The notes beneath the pieces were generated by a model. It did not search any database, was not told where the DNA came from, and saw only the letters and a list, made by a program, of their open reading frames with translations. From positions 248,001 to 312,000 of the forward strand of contig DATNBU010000039.1 of the NCBI GenBank assembly GCA_035571835.1: a stretch of DNA of 64,000 nt. Reading direction: 5' to 3'. The stretch comes from Candidatus Limnocylindrales bacterium (GTDB lineage Bacteria; Desulfobacterota; Binatia; UBA1149; CAITLU01). Below are positions 17,248-25,426 of this stretch, in pieces; the first letter of the stretch is position 1, and each line of letters starts with the position of its first letter. The position numbers and the translations under genes were made by a program.

Positions 17248-18129
17248 TTACGCCCGCGCCGCCAGCGCACAGATCTCGTCGATGATCCGCGGCCACACCG
17301 CGCGCGGAAAGTCGTGGCCCATGCCGTCGATCTCGACGAGCTTCGCACCCGGAATGCTTTCGGCAGTATCGACCCCGCCCTCGAACGGAACCAGCGGATC
17401 CTTGTTGCCGTGAATCACGAGCGTCGGCACGCGCACGCTCGCCAGACGTTCCTTGCGATTGCCCGACGCGAGGATCGCAACGAGCTGCCGCGCGACGCCT
17501 TCCGGATGAAATCCGCGATCGAACGAGCGGCCGGCAATGTCGCGGACCATCGCCTCGTCGAACGCGAAGCCCGGGCTTCCGATCGTCCGGAAAACCGAGA
17601 CCGCACGCTCGATGTTCTCTTCGCGGCCCGTCACCGGCGGCGACAACAGGACGGCCATCGCTTCCGGCGTCGCCGGCGGCAGCGCAGGATTGCCGGTCGT
17701 CGACATGATCGACGTCAGCGTGCGGACCTTGGCCGGATGCTCGATCGCGAGCGTCTGCGCGATCATGCCTCCCATCGATGCGCCGACGATGTGCGCGCTT
17801 CTGATGCCGAGCCCGTCAAGAAGCGCGGCAGTGTCGGCCGCCATGTCGCTGAGCGTGTACGGCGCGTCGGCTTTCTGCCCCGACATCGACGCGATCAGCG
17901 CTGCGCCCACGTCGGGCACGCCGCCCTCGGTGATCCACGTCGATTTGCCGATGTCGCGGTTGTCGAAACGCGTCACCGAGAAACCGCGATCGGCGATCGC
18001 CGAGCAGAAGTCGTCCTCCCACAGGATCATCTGCGCCGCGAGGCCCATGATCAGCAGCAGCGGCGGATTGCCGCTCGCTCCGAACGTCTCGTACTCGATC
18101 TCGATTCCATTGGCAGCGATTCGCGGCAT
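17248..18129 (-). CDS. Alpha/beta-hydrolase
   Basis: Hydrolase of 293 residues. The nucleophile elbow is GASMGG (Ser near residue 117), the acid lies in IHGNKDPLVP and the His in DGMGHDFP, giving the full triad; the oxyanion region is LIMGLAAQ. Sequences of this type include proline iminopeptidase-like and aclacinomycin methylesterase-like enzymes, so an ester or lactone substrate is likely but undefined. It lies 47 nt after a GST-like gene on the same strand and is probably co-transcribed with it. The start ATG has a purine-rich GAAGGAGAAC upstream. A 14-bp direct repeat lies in the short gap before it. Confidence 0.88.
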   Translation of the reverse strand: MPRIAANGIEIEYETFGASGNPPLLLIMGLAAQMILWEDDFCSAIADRGFSVTRFDNRDIGKSTWITEGGVPDVGAALIASMSGQKADAPYTLSDMAADTAALLDGLGIRSAHIVGASMGGMIAQTLAIEHPAKVRTLTSIMSTTGNPALPPATPEAMAVLLSPPVTGREENIERAVSVFRTIGSPGFAFDEAMVRDIAGRSFDRGFHPEGVARQLVAILASGNRKERLASVRVPTLVIHGNKDPLVPFEGGVDTAESIPGAKLVEIDGMGHDFPRAVWPRIIDEICALAARA

Positions 18130-18144
18130 GGCGTTCTCCTTCAG

Positions 18145-18178
18145 AAGCTCACAAAATCCGGCATAAGCTCACAAAATC
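18145..18178. repeat. Direct repeat AAGCTCACAAAATC, 20-bp period
   Basis: Two exact copies of a 14-bp sequence at 18145-18158 and 18165-18178, 20 bp apart (two helical turns), in the gap between the GST-like and hydrolase genes. The second overlaps the GST-like stop codon. The spacing would suit a regulator binding one face of DNA, or it may be a simple duplication. Confidence 0.6.
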
Positions 18179-18941
18179 AGAAGGTCATCGGGAGCGGAAG
18201 ATAGTTGCGGTAGACGCGGTCGCGATGCGAGATGAGCTCCGGTGCGATCGCATCGGCGACGACGGGGCCCACGTTGGTATACCAGCCGCGCAGCGCATCG
18301 GGCAGCGGACAGAGCTCGCCTTCGAGCGGCAGGATCATCCCCGAGAACGCGGCCCAGTAGAGATCGGCCGCCGACAGCGATGCGCCGAACAGAAACTCAT
18401 GCCCGGCATCGCGCTGACGCCGGAGTCTTGCTGCAATCATGCCGAGAATCGACGCAACCCTCTGCGGCGCCGCGTCGGCGGCCGCCTTCGACCAGCCGTA
18501 ACGCCGCGCCAGCACGTCGCCGATCGGATGACTCTTTCCGCTGCCGACGAGCGCGTCGATGAGCATCAGCCGGCGCGACCAGCCGAATCCCTGCTCGCCG
18601 CAGATTTCGTGACAGAGGCCGAACATCGCAGCGCGCTCTTCGGCGTCGGCGGGGATCAGGCGCGGCTCAGGCGAAAGACGTTCGGCAAGCAGCAGGATCT
18701 CGGCCCATCCCGACCTCGGACTTTCGTTTTCGTAGACGGCCACCGGCGCATTCGCGCAACCGGTCCACTCGACCAGCTCCTGGTTCGGCATGCCGGCAAA
18801 TTGTGCGACCGGCGCATACGCCAGGCCCTTTACGTGGAGAATGTATTTGGCTGATTCGCCCCACGGCCCCGGCACGCCTGCGGTCAGGACGAGACGCAGG
18901 CCGCCGCGGGATCTCGCATCGGCGACGGGCAGATACTCCAT
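18177..18941 (-). CDS. Glutathione S-transferase-like protein
   Basis: Protein of 254 residues with a thioredoxin-fold N-terminal half (LRLVLTAGVPGPWGESAKYILHVKG, then the cis-Pro type turn NAPVAVYENE) and an all-helical C-terminal half containing LFGASLSAADLYWAAF, the usual N-capping/hydrophobic staple region of GST C-domains. No clear Cys or Tyr of the classical catalytic motif is seen in the first strand-loop, so it may be a non-canonical or binding member. It leads a two-gene unit with the alpha/beta-hydrolase, which could fit conjugation followed by hydrolysis of a xenobiotic, though this is speculative. Confidence 0.75.
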   Translation of the reverse strand: MEYLPVADARSRGGLRLVLTAGVPGPWGESAKYILHVKGLAYAPVAQFAGMPNQELVEWTGCANAPVAVYENESPRSGWAEILLLAERLSPEPRLIPADAEERAAMFGLCHEICGEQGFGWSRRLMLIDALVGSGKSHPIGDVLARRYGWSKAAADAAPQRVASILGMIAARLRRQRDAGHEFLFGASLSAADLYWAAFSGMILPLEGELCPLPDALRGWYTNVGPVVADAIAPELISHRDRVYRNYLPLPMTF

Positions 18942-19089
18942 ACGAAGGCCCGATTATCATCGCGCGCCGCGGGCGCCAATGGACGCCGCCGAACGCTCCC
19001 GGCGGCGATCGGTTGCAGATCGTCGTTCGCGCCCACCCTCTGGTGGAAATTTTCGACCCTTCGTATACGAGCCGCGCCGGAGGTCCTGC

Positions 19090-19791
19090 ATGAAAACATT
19101 CACTCGTCTTTCACTGGCATCCGTTGTGCTGCTCGCCGGCTGCGCAACGACGAACGTCACGTCGAGTCCGTCCGACATGGGCGGAGCCAGACTGGCCAAG
19201 CCCGACCGCATTCTCGTCTACAGTTTCGCCGCATCCGCGAGCGACCTGCCTCCCGAGGAGCGCGCCGAATTCGTCGGCGATCCCATGACTCCTCCTCCTC
19301 CCGCTCAGCTCGCGGCCGGTCGCCAGCTCGGAGCCAAGGTTGCCGAACGGCTCGTCGAAGAGATCAACGACATGGGCATGAAGGCCGAGGTCGCCGACCG
19401 CTCGACGCCGGTGCATGTCGGAGACATCGTCATCCACGGCCACTTCGAATCGATCGACGAAGGCAGCGCGGCCAAGCGCGTGGTCATCGGGTTCGGTTCC
19501 GGCAAGGCCGAGCTGAAGACCGTCGTTACCGGATACGTGGCGACGCACGACGGTCTTCGCCGCGTCGGCGGCGGGACGGTCGACTCCGGCGGCGGCAAAG
19601 GTCCGGGGCTTTTCGTTCCGGTGATCGTCACCGCAGCCACGGCCAATCCGATCGGCCTGATCGTCGGTGCTGCGGCGAAGATCGAAGGCCAGGCGAGCGG
19701 ACGCACGACGATCGACGGCGCAGCCAAGCGCACGGCGGATGCAATCGCCGAACGAATGAAGACCCGCTTCGAACAGGAAGACTGGATCTGA
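19090..19791 (+). CDS. DUF4410-like outer-membrane lipoprotein
   Basis: Lipoprotein of 233 residues with signal LASVVLLAGC, the acylated Cys near residue 18 followed by ATTN. GGAGG lies six nt before the ATG. The mature part resembles DUF4410: a strand RILVYSFAAS, the helix GRQLGAKVAERLVEEINDMG, then VHVGDIVIHGHFESIDEGSAAKR and a Gly-rich hydrophobic hairpin near LFVPVIVTAATANPIGL. Members are thought to be envelope proteins of unknown function. It is transcribed away from the GST-like gene and ends just before a perfect hairpin. The family call is by overall pattern and is moderate. Confidence 0.75.
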   Translation: MKTFTRLSLASVVLLAGCATTNVTSSPSDMGGARLAKPDRILVYSFAASASDLPPEERAEFVGDPMTPPPPAQLAAGRQLGAKVAERLVEEINDMGMKAEVADRSTPVHVGDIVIHGHFESIDEGSAAKRVVIGFGSGKAELKTVVTGYVATHDGLRRVGGGTVDSGGGKGPGLFVPVIVTAATANPIGLIVGAAAKIEGQASGRTTIDGAAKRTADAIAERMKTRFEQEDWI

Positions 19792-19798
19792 TGCCTGC

Positions 19799-19835
19799 TC
19801 GTCGGGAGCGGCAAGGCGATTGCCGCTCCCGACGA
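19799..19835. terminator. Perfect 16-bp hairpin between convergent genes
   Basis: TCGTCGGGAGCGGCAA pairs fully with TTGCCGCTCCCGACGA around a 5-nt loop. It sits between the lipoprotein gene and the converging acyl-CoA dehydrogenase gene, so it is likely a two-way terminator. No T-run follows on either side. Confidence 0.7.
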
Positions 19836-19867
19836 CGCTCCCTCTACGCGTCGCGCGACAGCGCGCG

Positions 19868-21112
19868 TCAGCCCTTTCCGCCCATGAAACCGAACAGCGT
19901 GCCCGCCACGCGGCGGATCTGGATTTCCTCGGATCCTTCGGTGATGCGGTAGCGGCGGTGATGCCGGTAGATGTGCTCGAACGGTTTGTGCCGCGTGTAT
20001 CCGATGCCGCCGTGCGTCTGGATGGCCTGGTCGGCCGCCTCGCAGACCAGGCGGTTCGCGCGGTAGTTGGCCATCGAGACCATGTGGCTCACGTCCATGT
20101 GATGGCCGCGGTCGAGATGCCACGCGGTCTTGTAGACCAGCCCGCGCACCATCTCGCACTCGGTATGCAGCTCGGCCAGCGGCCACTGGATGGCCTGGTT
20201 GACGGCGAGCGGCTTGCCCCACGTCTTGCGCTCGCGCGCATACTTCACGGACTCGTCGATGCAGAACTGCGCCGCGCCGACTCCGGATGCGGCCTGGCGG
20301 ATGCGGTTCTCGTGCACGAAGTGCTGCGCGAGCTCGAGCCCTTCGCCTTCGGCATGGAGGATCGCCGATGCCGGCACGCGCACATCGCGGAATGACACGT
20401 CGGGATGATCCGACGGCATGTTGAACGTCCACCACATGAACTCGACCTTGACGCCCGGAAGATCGGTCGGCACGAGGAAGCACGTGATCCCGCGCGCATC
20501 GCCCGGCTTTCCCGACGAGCGTGCAAACACGAGGTCGTGGGTCGCGTGGTGCATGCCGGTGTTGAACCGCTTGGTGCCGCTCAGAATCCAGTCGTCGCCG
20601 TCGCGGCGCGCCGTGGTCTCGAGCCACGTCGCATCCGAGCCGTGGTTCGGCTCGGTCAGCCCGAACGCAACGCGCTTCTTTCCGGTGATCATGTCTTCGA
20701 GGAACTCGGCTTTCTGCGCGGCGGTGCCGAACGCGTCGATCATGTGCACGACGGGGAAGTTGCCGACGATCGAGCTCTCGTTCTGAAGATCGTTGTGCAG
20801 CCCGAGGCCTTTGGCCGCCAGATGCTCGCGAATGACCGCCATTGCGAGATTGCTTCCGCCCTGGCCTCCGAGATGCGCAGGCAGCGCAAAACGAAGGTGT
20901 CCGGCAGCGTCGGCGCGGCGCCGCATCTCGCCGAGCAGCGCTTCCCACTCGGCGCGAGGCTGGCCGTCGTTGTCCCAGTCGGTTCGCGCGTGCTCGCGGC
21001 GATGGTCGAAGTACTGGATGTTCTCGCGCTCGAGCGGCTTGATCTCGCGTTCGATGAATTCGTCGAGCTCGCCAAGCTTCGCGCGGATGTCCGAAGGAAT
21101 CTCGAAGTCCAT
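19868..21112 (-). CDS. Acyl-CoA dehydrogenase
   Basis: FAD flavoprotein of 414 residues that oxidises an acyl-CoA to the enoyl-CoA. The start at 21112 gives MDFEIPSDIRAKLGELDEF, the normal N-terminus for this group. The FAD/substrate motif reads AFGLTEPNHGSDATWLET, the C-terminal part has QTHGGIGYTRHKPFEHIYR and RITEGSEEIQIRR, where the family has its catalytic and FAD contacts. The closest pattern is the ACAD10/11-like and long-chain group often found with an aminoglycoside-phosphotransferase-like partner; such a partner is encoded 16 kb away at 36.0 kb. It lies 44 nt downstream of a phospholipase D-like gene on the same strand. Confidence 0.95.
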   Translation of the reverse strand: MDFEIPSDIRAKLGELDEFIEREIKPLERENIQYFDHRREHARTDWDNDGQPRAEWEALLGEMRRRADAAGHLRFALPAHLGGQGGSNLAMAVIREHLAAKGLGLHNDLQNESSIVGNFPVVHMIDAFGTAAQKAEFLEDMITGKKRVAFGLTEPNHGSDATWLETTARRDGDDWILSGTKRFNTGMHHATHDLVFARSSGKPGDARGITCFLVPTDLPGVKVEFMWWTFNMPSDHPDVSFRDVRVPASAILHAEGEGLELAQHFVHENRIRQAASGVGAAQFCIDESVKYARERKTWGKPLAVNQAIQWPLAELHTECEMVRGLVYKTAWHLDRGHHMDVSHMVSMANYRANRLVCEAADQAIQTHGGIGYTRHKPFEHIYRHHRRYRITEGSEEIQIRRVAGTLFGFMGGKG

Positions 21113-21156
21113 GGAGACTGGTACAATTTCCGCACGCAGGTTGGAAGAGCCGCGAG

Positions 21157-22602
21157 CTACTCCGCCACCGCCCATCCCCACGGATCGATCGCGAACACCT
21201 GCCCCTTCATCGCAACGCCGTCCCGCCGCCGCTCCCGGTTCGCGAGCGCACACTCCCGCATCATCGCGAATGCGCGGCGGTCATCTCCGAGCTCGGGCGG
21301 CCTGTATCCTCTGGAGGTCGCGGTCACGCGCTCGTTGCCGCCCGCGTCGAGTAGCCCGAGATGCTCCGCGAAGAGGTCCGCACGCAAGTCCGTTGCCACC
21401 GCGCGGTCCCAAACGGTGACGTTCATCTCGGTATCGTCGTAGAACGACCGGAACATCGCGTTGGCCGATCCGATCGTCGCCCACTCGTCGTCGATGACGG
21501 CGACCTTCGAGTGCACGTAGACGTCCGCGTGGACCCCGCCAGTGCGGTTCGCCGCGAGCGCAGCCATCAGGAAATTGTCGTAGCGCGCCAGGCCGTCGAG
21601 CATTGCAAAGACCGGCGCGACCTTCGGATGCCGCCGCACGCGCGCGATCTCGGGCATCGCCGTGGCCGGAACGACGGCGATGACCTCGACGCCGCGCGCG
21701 AGCGCCTGGTCGAGCGCCGAGAAAAGATACGGGCACAGCACGATCTGGTTCTCGATGTAGATCGTGCGCTCGGCGGCATCGATGGCCACGAGGTACTGTT
21801 CGGCAATGCTCGATTCGCCGCCGGCAATCGCGAACGCCGATGCGCCGGGCGACGCGGTCTCGCACCGGTACGCACCGGCCCGGATCGTCCGTGCGACCTG
21901 CACGGAGCTGCTACCGGCTTGCGGCGAAACCGTCGCGGGAAACGCGAGCGCATCGGCGCGGCTCGCCGACGGAAACGCGCCGAACTCGTCCGCGCGTTCG
22001 CTCGCCTCGTTCCAGCGCTGCACGAAGTTGTGATGCACGTCGGTCGCCGACGGGCCTCGCAGCTCGACGTAGACGTCGTGGATCGATCCGGCTCCCTGCT
22101 CTTGTCCATCGCGAATCGTCGGTGGATGCCCCGGCGAGACGATCGAGTCGCGATCGAGGTTGATGCCGCCGACGAACGCGACTTCGTGGTCGGTCCCGGC
22201 ATCGACGAGCCAGCTCTTCTGGTGATGGCAGTAGCCGCGCAGCCTGTCCCAGCGGGCGACGACGTGCGGCGCGAGCCGTTCGAGCAGCTCGAAGCTCGGC
22301 CGCCCGGCCGGGAAGTGCGAGCTTCCGGTCAGAAGCTCTTCGATCTCGGGCTCGCTCCAGAACAGCACGCGCACGTCGACGCCGCGTGCCGCCGCGCGCT
22401 CGATCACGTCGAAGAACGATCCGTGCGCATCCGGAAACACCAGGTCATGGTCGAGAAACGCAACCGTGATCCAGACGCTGTGACGCGCGGACTCGACGGC
22501 CGACAGAATCGTCCGGAAGGCCGGAATGCCGTCGATGAGCGGACGGACGAAGTTTCCGCGCCGCAGCGGGTACGATGAAGAGCTTGCCGGTCGAATGCGC
22601 AT
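21157..22602 (-). CDS. Phospholipase D/cardiolipin synthase-like protein
   Basis: Protein of 481 residues with two HKD catalytic motifs: HHQKSWLVDAGTD in the first half and VHSKVAVIDDEWATIGSAN in the second, each HxKx4D. Each motif sits in a PLD domain preceded by the ISAVESA-type helix. The layout matches cardiolipin synthase B/YwiE-like phosphatidyltransferases, but no N-terminal membrane helices are present, so it may be a soluble or peripheral enzyme making or cutting phosphodiesters in phospholipids. It is the upstream member of a pair with the acyl-CoA dehydrogenase. Its start region is divergent from the cyclase gene, about 95 nt apart. Confidence 0.9.
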   Translation of the reverse strand: MRIRPASSSSYPLRRGNFVRPLIDGIPAFRTILSAVESARHSVWITVAFLDHDLVFPDAHGSFFDVIERAAARGVDVRVLFWSEPEIEELLTGSSHFPAGRPSFELLERLAPHVVARWDRLRGYCHHQKSWLVDAGTDHEVAFVGGINLDRDSIVSPGHPPTIRDGQEQGAGSIHDVYVELRGPSATDVHHNFVQRWNEASERADEFGAFPSASRADALAFPATVSPQAGSSSVQVARTIRAGAYRCETASPGASAFAIAGGESSIAEQYLVAIDAAERTIYIENQIVLCPYLFSALDQALARGVEVIAVVPATAMPEIARVRRHPKVAPVFAMLDGLARYDNFLMAALAANRTGGVHADVYVHSKVAVIDDEWATIGSANAMFRSFYDDTEMNVTVWDRAVATDLRADLFAEHLGLLDAGGNERVTATSRGYRPPELGDDRRAFAMMRECALANRERRRDGVAMKGQVFAIDPWGWAVAE

Positions 22603-22697
22603 CGGGCACCGACGCTAGCACGGGAAGTGAAGCCGGAGCATCATTGCCGCGGAAAAAAACTTTCGCCGGCGAAGACTCTGCCGCAAGGAATCGAGAC

Positions 22698-23519
22698 ATG
22701 AAGAATTCACGCCCACCCCGGTCTTCGTTGACGGCAGTGCTGACACTGACGATCGTCCTGGTCGCCGCTGGCGCGCGAGGCCAGAGTTTCGATCCGTCGC
22801 ACGCGCGGCTCGTCGACCTGACGCATCCGTTCAACATCAACTCGATCTACTGGCCGACGACTCCGTCCGGATTCGGCTATGCGCCGATTGCCAACGGAAA
22901 GACCGAAGGCGGCTGGTACTACGCGGCGGGAGCTTTCCAGGCGCCCGAGCACGGCGGCACGCATATGGACGCGCCGCTCCATTTCAAGGAGAACGGCACG
23001 ACCGCCGACCAGGTGCCGCTGGAGCGGCTCGTCGCGCCGGTGCTCGTCATCGACTGCACGTCGCAATCGTCGTCGGACGCCGACTACGAGATGTCGATGA
23101 GCGACGTCGTTTCGTTCGAGGTTCGCAACGGCCCGATCCCGAAGGGCTCGATCGTGCTAATGCGCACCGGCTGGAGCAGCAAATACGGCGAGAAGCGCGA
23201 CTACCTCGGCGACGACACGCCCGGCGAAGCCTCCAACCTTCATTTCCCCGGATTCGGAGAAGAGGTCATGCACGTGCTCGCCGAGCAGCGCGGCGTGGCC
23301 GCGGTCGGTCTCGACACCGCGTCACTCGATCCCGGCAAATCGACCACGTTCATGGCGCACCGCATCGCCGCCGCCGCCGGCGTCCCCGGCTTCGAGAACC
23401 TGACCAACCTCGACAAGCTTCCAGCCAAAGGCGCCTGGCTGCTCGCGCTCCCGATGAAGATCGAAGGCGGAAGCGGCGGCCCCCTCCGCGCCGTCGCCAT
23501 GATCCCAGAAGGGAAATAA
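22698..23519 (+). CDS. Secreted cyclase-family (kynurenine formamidase-like) hydrolase
   Basis: Metal-dependent hydrolase of 273 residues of the PF04199 cyclase family. AAGGA eight nt before the ATG and a signal peptide (LTAVLTLTIVLVAAGARG) support the start; a longer upstream frame would hide the signal. The metal motif HGGTHMDAPLHF is complete, preceded by LVDLTHPFN at the domain start and followed by GLDTASLDPG. Known relatives hydrolyse N-formylkynurenine or cyclise polyketides; the exported form here suggests an extracellular or periplasmic amide or lactone substrate. The stop is followed directly by an AT-rich motif described separately. Confidence 0.88.
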   Translation: MKNSRPPRSSLTAVLTLTIVLVAAGARGQSFDPSHARLVDLTHPFNINSIYWPTTPSGFGYAPIANGKTEGGWYYAAGAFQAPEHGGTHMDAPLHFKENGTTADQVPLERLVAPVLVIDCTSQSSSDADYEMSMSDVVSFEVRNGPIPKGSIVLMRTGWSSKYGEKRDYLGDDTPGEASNLHFPGFGEEVMHVLAEQRGVAAVGLDTASLDPGKSTTFMAHRIAAAAGVPGFENLTNLDKLPAKGAWLLALPMKIEGGSGGPLRAVAMIPEGK

Positions 23520-23545
23520 AAAAGGGGACAGGTACATTTAAAATT
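23518..23545. repeat. AT-rich GGGGACAGGTACATTT motif, possible REP-like element
   Basis: An A-run, then GGGGACAGGTACATTT, then AAAATT, directly after the cyclase stop. It contrasts with the GC-rich flanks. Very similar motifs (GGGGACAGGCACATTT) occur as dispersed intergenic repeats in many bacterial genomes, as I recall, often near IS200-like (RAYT) transposases. No transposase is present here. Confidence 0.45.
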
Positions 23546-23595
23546 CGTCAGCAGAATCGCGGCAGGCTGATCGCGAGCGGCGGCCGGCCAATGCG

Positions 23596-24489
23596 CTACG
23601 CCGCGAGCGCATCCATTTCGCCGCCGTCGTCCTCGAGCGCTCTGCGCAGCTGCCGCGACGTCTGCGTCGAGCCGTCCGGGCTCCAGCCCGGAGGCGCGAA
23701 CATGTAGCCGAGCGCGTCGCGAACGCTCGCCGCACGGCGCACGTCGGCCGCAATCGCCGCGAACTCGTGAAACGCGATGCGCAGCGGACGGAACGTACGG
23801 ATGTTCTTCGTAAGCCCGTAGACCACCGGCGCACGCTCCGGCTCGAACGTTCCGAACAGCTTGTCCCAGACGATGAACATCCCGCCGTGGTTGCGATCGA
23901 GATACTCGACGTTGGTGCCGTGGTGCACGCGGTGATGCGACGCGGTGTTGAAGACCGCCTCGAGCGGACCGATTGTCGAAACGAGCTCGGTGTGGATCCA
24001 GTACTGATAGAGCGTGTTGATGGCTTCGAGCGCCAGAATCATCATCGGGTCGAGTCCCGCCAGCGCGAGCGGCCAGTAGAACGGCAGCCCGGTAAACGGC
24101 GTTGTCCACGACTGCCGCAGCGCGGTCGAAAGATTGTAGTGCTCGCTCGAATGATGATTGACGTGCGCCGCCCACAGCAGGCGCACGTCATGCGACATGC
24201 GGTGGAACCAGTAGTACGCAAAATCGACCGCAACCAGCCCGATCGCCCAGCTCTGCCACGCATGCGGATCGAGGTGCCAGCGCGCGAACCCGGCAAACCA
24301 CGTCAATATCGCGAGCTGGACGCCCTTCATGACGAGGTTGATCAGCACGTTGGTGATTCCCATCGTCAGGCTCGCACGCGTATCGCGCGCTTCGTAGCCC
24401 TTGAGCTCGGGATGATGCCGCAGGCGCGCGGCTTCGCCGATCATCGTCGCGATGAAGATGGGCACGGCAAAGACGGTAAGATCGACCAC
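23596..24489 (-). CDS. Sterol desaturase/fatty-acid hydroxylase family protein
   Basis: Di-iron integral membrane oxygenase of 297 residues. The histidine boxes are HRMSH, HVNHHSSEH and HRVHHGTN, the full set for PF04116, on a four-helix membrane scaffold that includes YYWFHRM. The GTG start has GGAGGAGG about eight nt upstream. It follows the TetR gene by 17 nt, so it is very likely the regulated member of that operon. The group hydroxylates or desaturates fatty acids, sterols or hopanoid-like lipids; the substrate is not clear. The C-terminal 60 residues are outside the catalytic core. Confidence 0.93.
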   Translation of the reverse strand: MVDLTVFAVPIFIATMIGEAARLRHHPELKGYEARDTRASLTMGITNVLINLVMKGVQLAILTWFAGFARWHLDPHAWQSWAIGLVAVDFAYYWFHRMSHDVRLLWAAHVNHHSSEHYNLSTALRQSWTTPFTGLPFYWPLALAGLDPMMILALEAINTLYQYWIHTELVSTIGPLEAVFNTASHHRVHHGTNVEYLDRNHGGMFIVWDKLFGTFEPERAPVVYGLTKNIRTFRPLRIAFHEFAAIAADVRRAASVRDALGYMFAPPGWSPDGSTQTSRQLRRALEDDGGEMDALAA

Positions 24490-24506
24490 GTTCTACCCTC
24501 CTCCGG

Positions 24507-25199
24507 TCAATCGCCGGCGCGGCCGCGCTTGCGACGCGCCCTCGGGGCCGCATTCGCGACGGCACGCACGCGCGGCGGCGGCGTGCTCGCCACGCCGGCG
24601 GCATCCGTCGCGAGCGTTTCGATGAGCTTTGCGAGCGCCGGCTCGCCCGGATCCTCTCCGTAGAACCCGCGCGACAGCGCCATGCCGACCATCGCATGCA
24701 GCAGCAGGTCGAGCGTGAGACGGAACCGCTCGTCGCCGGCTGCCTCCGGAAAGTACCGGCCGGCAAGCGCGATCACGTTCTCGCGGTGGCGCGCGGCAAC
24801 CGGAACGATGCTCGCGCGCAGCTCGGCATCGGTGCGCGCAGCGGCATAAAGATCGAGTACCGCAAAATGGCGCGGGTCGAGGCAGATGGCCTGCAGCAGC
24901 CGGACGGCCTTCGCGGCGCTGCGGTCCTTCTCGGCGAGCGCCGCGAACCCGCGCTGGTACTCTTCGGTAAGAAGCCCGAACACGTGCTCGATGGTCGCCG
25001 CCATGAGCGACGCCCGCGTCGGATAGTGATGAAGCTGCGCGCCGCGCGAGACGCCGGCGCGGTCGGCGACGATCGTGGTGCTGAACCCCTGATAGCCGTT
25101 TTCGATCAGGCACTCGACGGCCGCGTCGAGCAGCGCCCGCTGCGTCGCATGGCTGCGTTCTTCCTGGGTCCGGCGAGCCGGAGCGGCGGCAGTGGCCAT
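24507..25199 (-). CDS. TetR-family transcriptional regulator
   Basis: Repressor of 230 residues. The N-terminal HTH spans about residues 15-65 (RALLDAAVECLIENGYQG, TTIVADRAGVSRGAQLHHY). The C-terminal ligand-binding part is all helical, and the last 30 residues are basic and Ala-rich. It is the first gene of a two-gene unit with the sterol-desaturase-like gene. A 13-6-13 palindrome overlaps its own promoter, so it probably represses itself and the desaturase, released by a lipid or steroid ligand (ligand type is inference). The predicted transcription start falls only 2-3 nt before the ATG, so the message is probably leaderless. Confidence 0.93.
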   Translation of the reverse strand: MATAAAPARRTQEERSHATQRALLDAAVECLIENGYQGFSTTIVADRAGVSRGAQLHHYPTRASLMAATIEHVFGLLTEEYQRGFAALAEKDRSAAKAVRLLQAICLDPRHFAVLDLYAAARTDAELRASIVPVAARHRENVIALAGRYFPEAAGDERFRLTLDLLLHAMVGMALSRGFYGEDPGEPALAKLIETLATDAAGVASTPPPRVRAVANAAPRARRKRGRAGD

Positions 25200-25207
25200 G
25201 GGTCCGC

Positions 25208-25236
25208 ACCCTAGCGGGTCAGAAACAAACAGTCAA
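25208..25236 (-). promoter_or_regulatory. Promoter of the TetR-desaturase operon
   Basis: On the minus strand, TTGACT (complement of 25231-25236), a 17-nt spacer and TAGGGT (complement of 25208-25213). The transcript would start about 2-3 nt before the TetR ATG. Confidence 0.65.
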
Positions 25237-25251
25237 GCCTGCTTGTTTCTG
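25220..25251. promoter_or_regulatory. Palindromic TetR operator
   Basis: CAGAAACAAACAG (25220-25232) and CTGCTTGTTTCTG (25239-25251) are inverted copies with one mismatch and a 6-nt spacer. The palindrome covers the -35 box and spacer of the promoter, the usual position for TetR-type repression. Confidence 0.75.
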
Positions 25252-25426
25252 CGGCTCGCGGCGGCTTCGCGGCTGCCTCCAGCGCCCGGTTGAAGTCCAG
25301 CACCCCAGCCCATGACATCTCCGTAATGGACCGCTCGCCGCGAGCCGATGATGCGCTCCCCATGACACCGATGGCATGGACACGCCGCTGCGTTGCCTCG
25401 TACGAACGCATCGGAGGTTCCTACCG

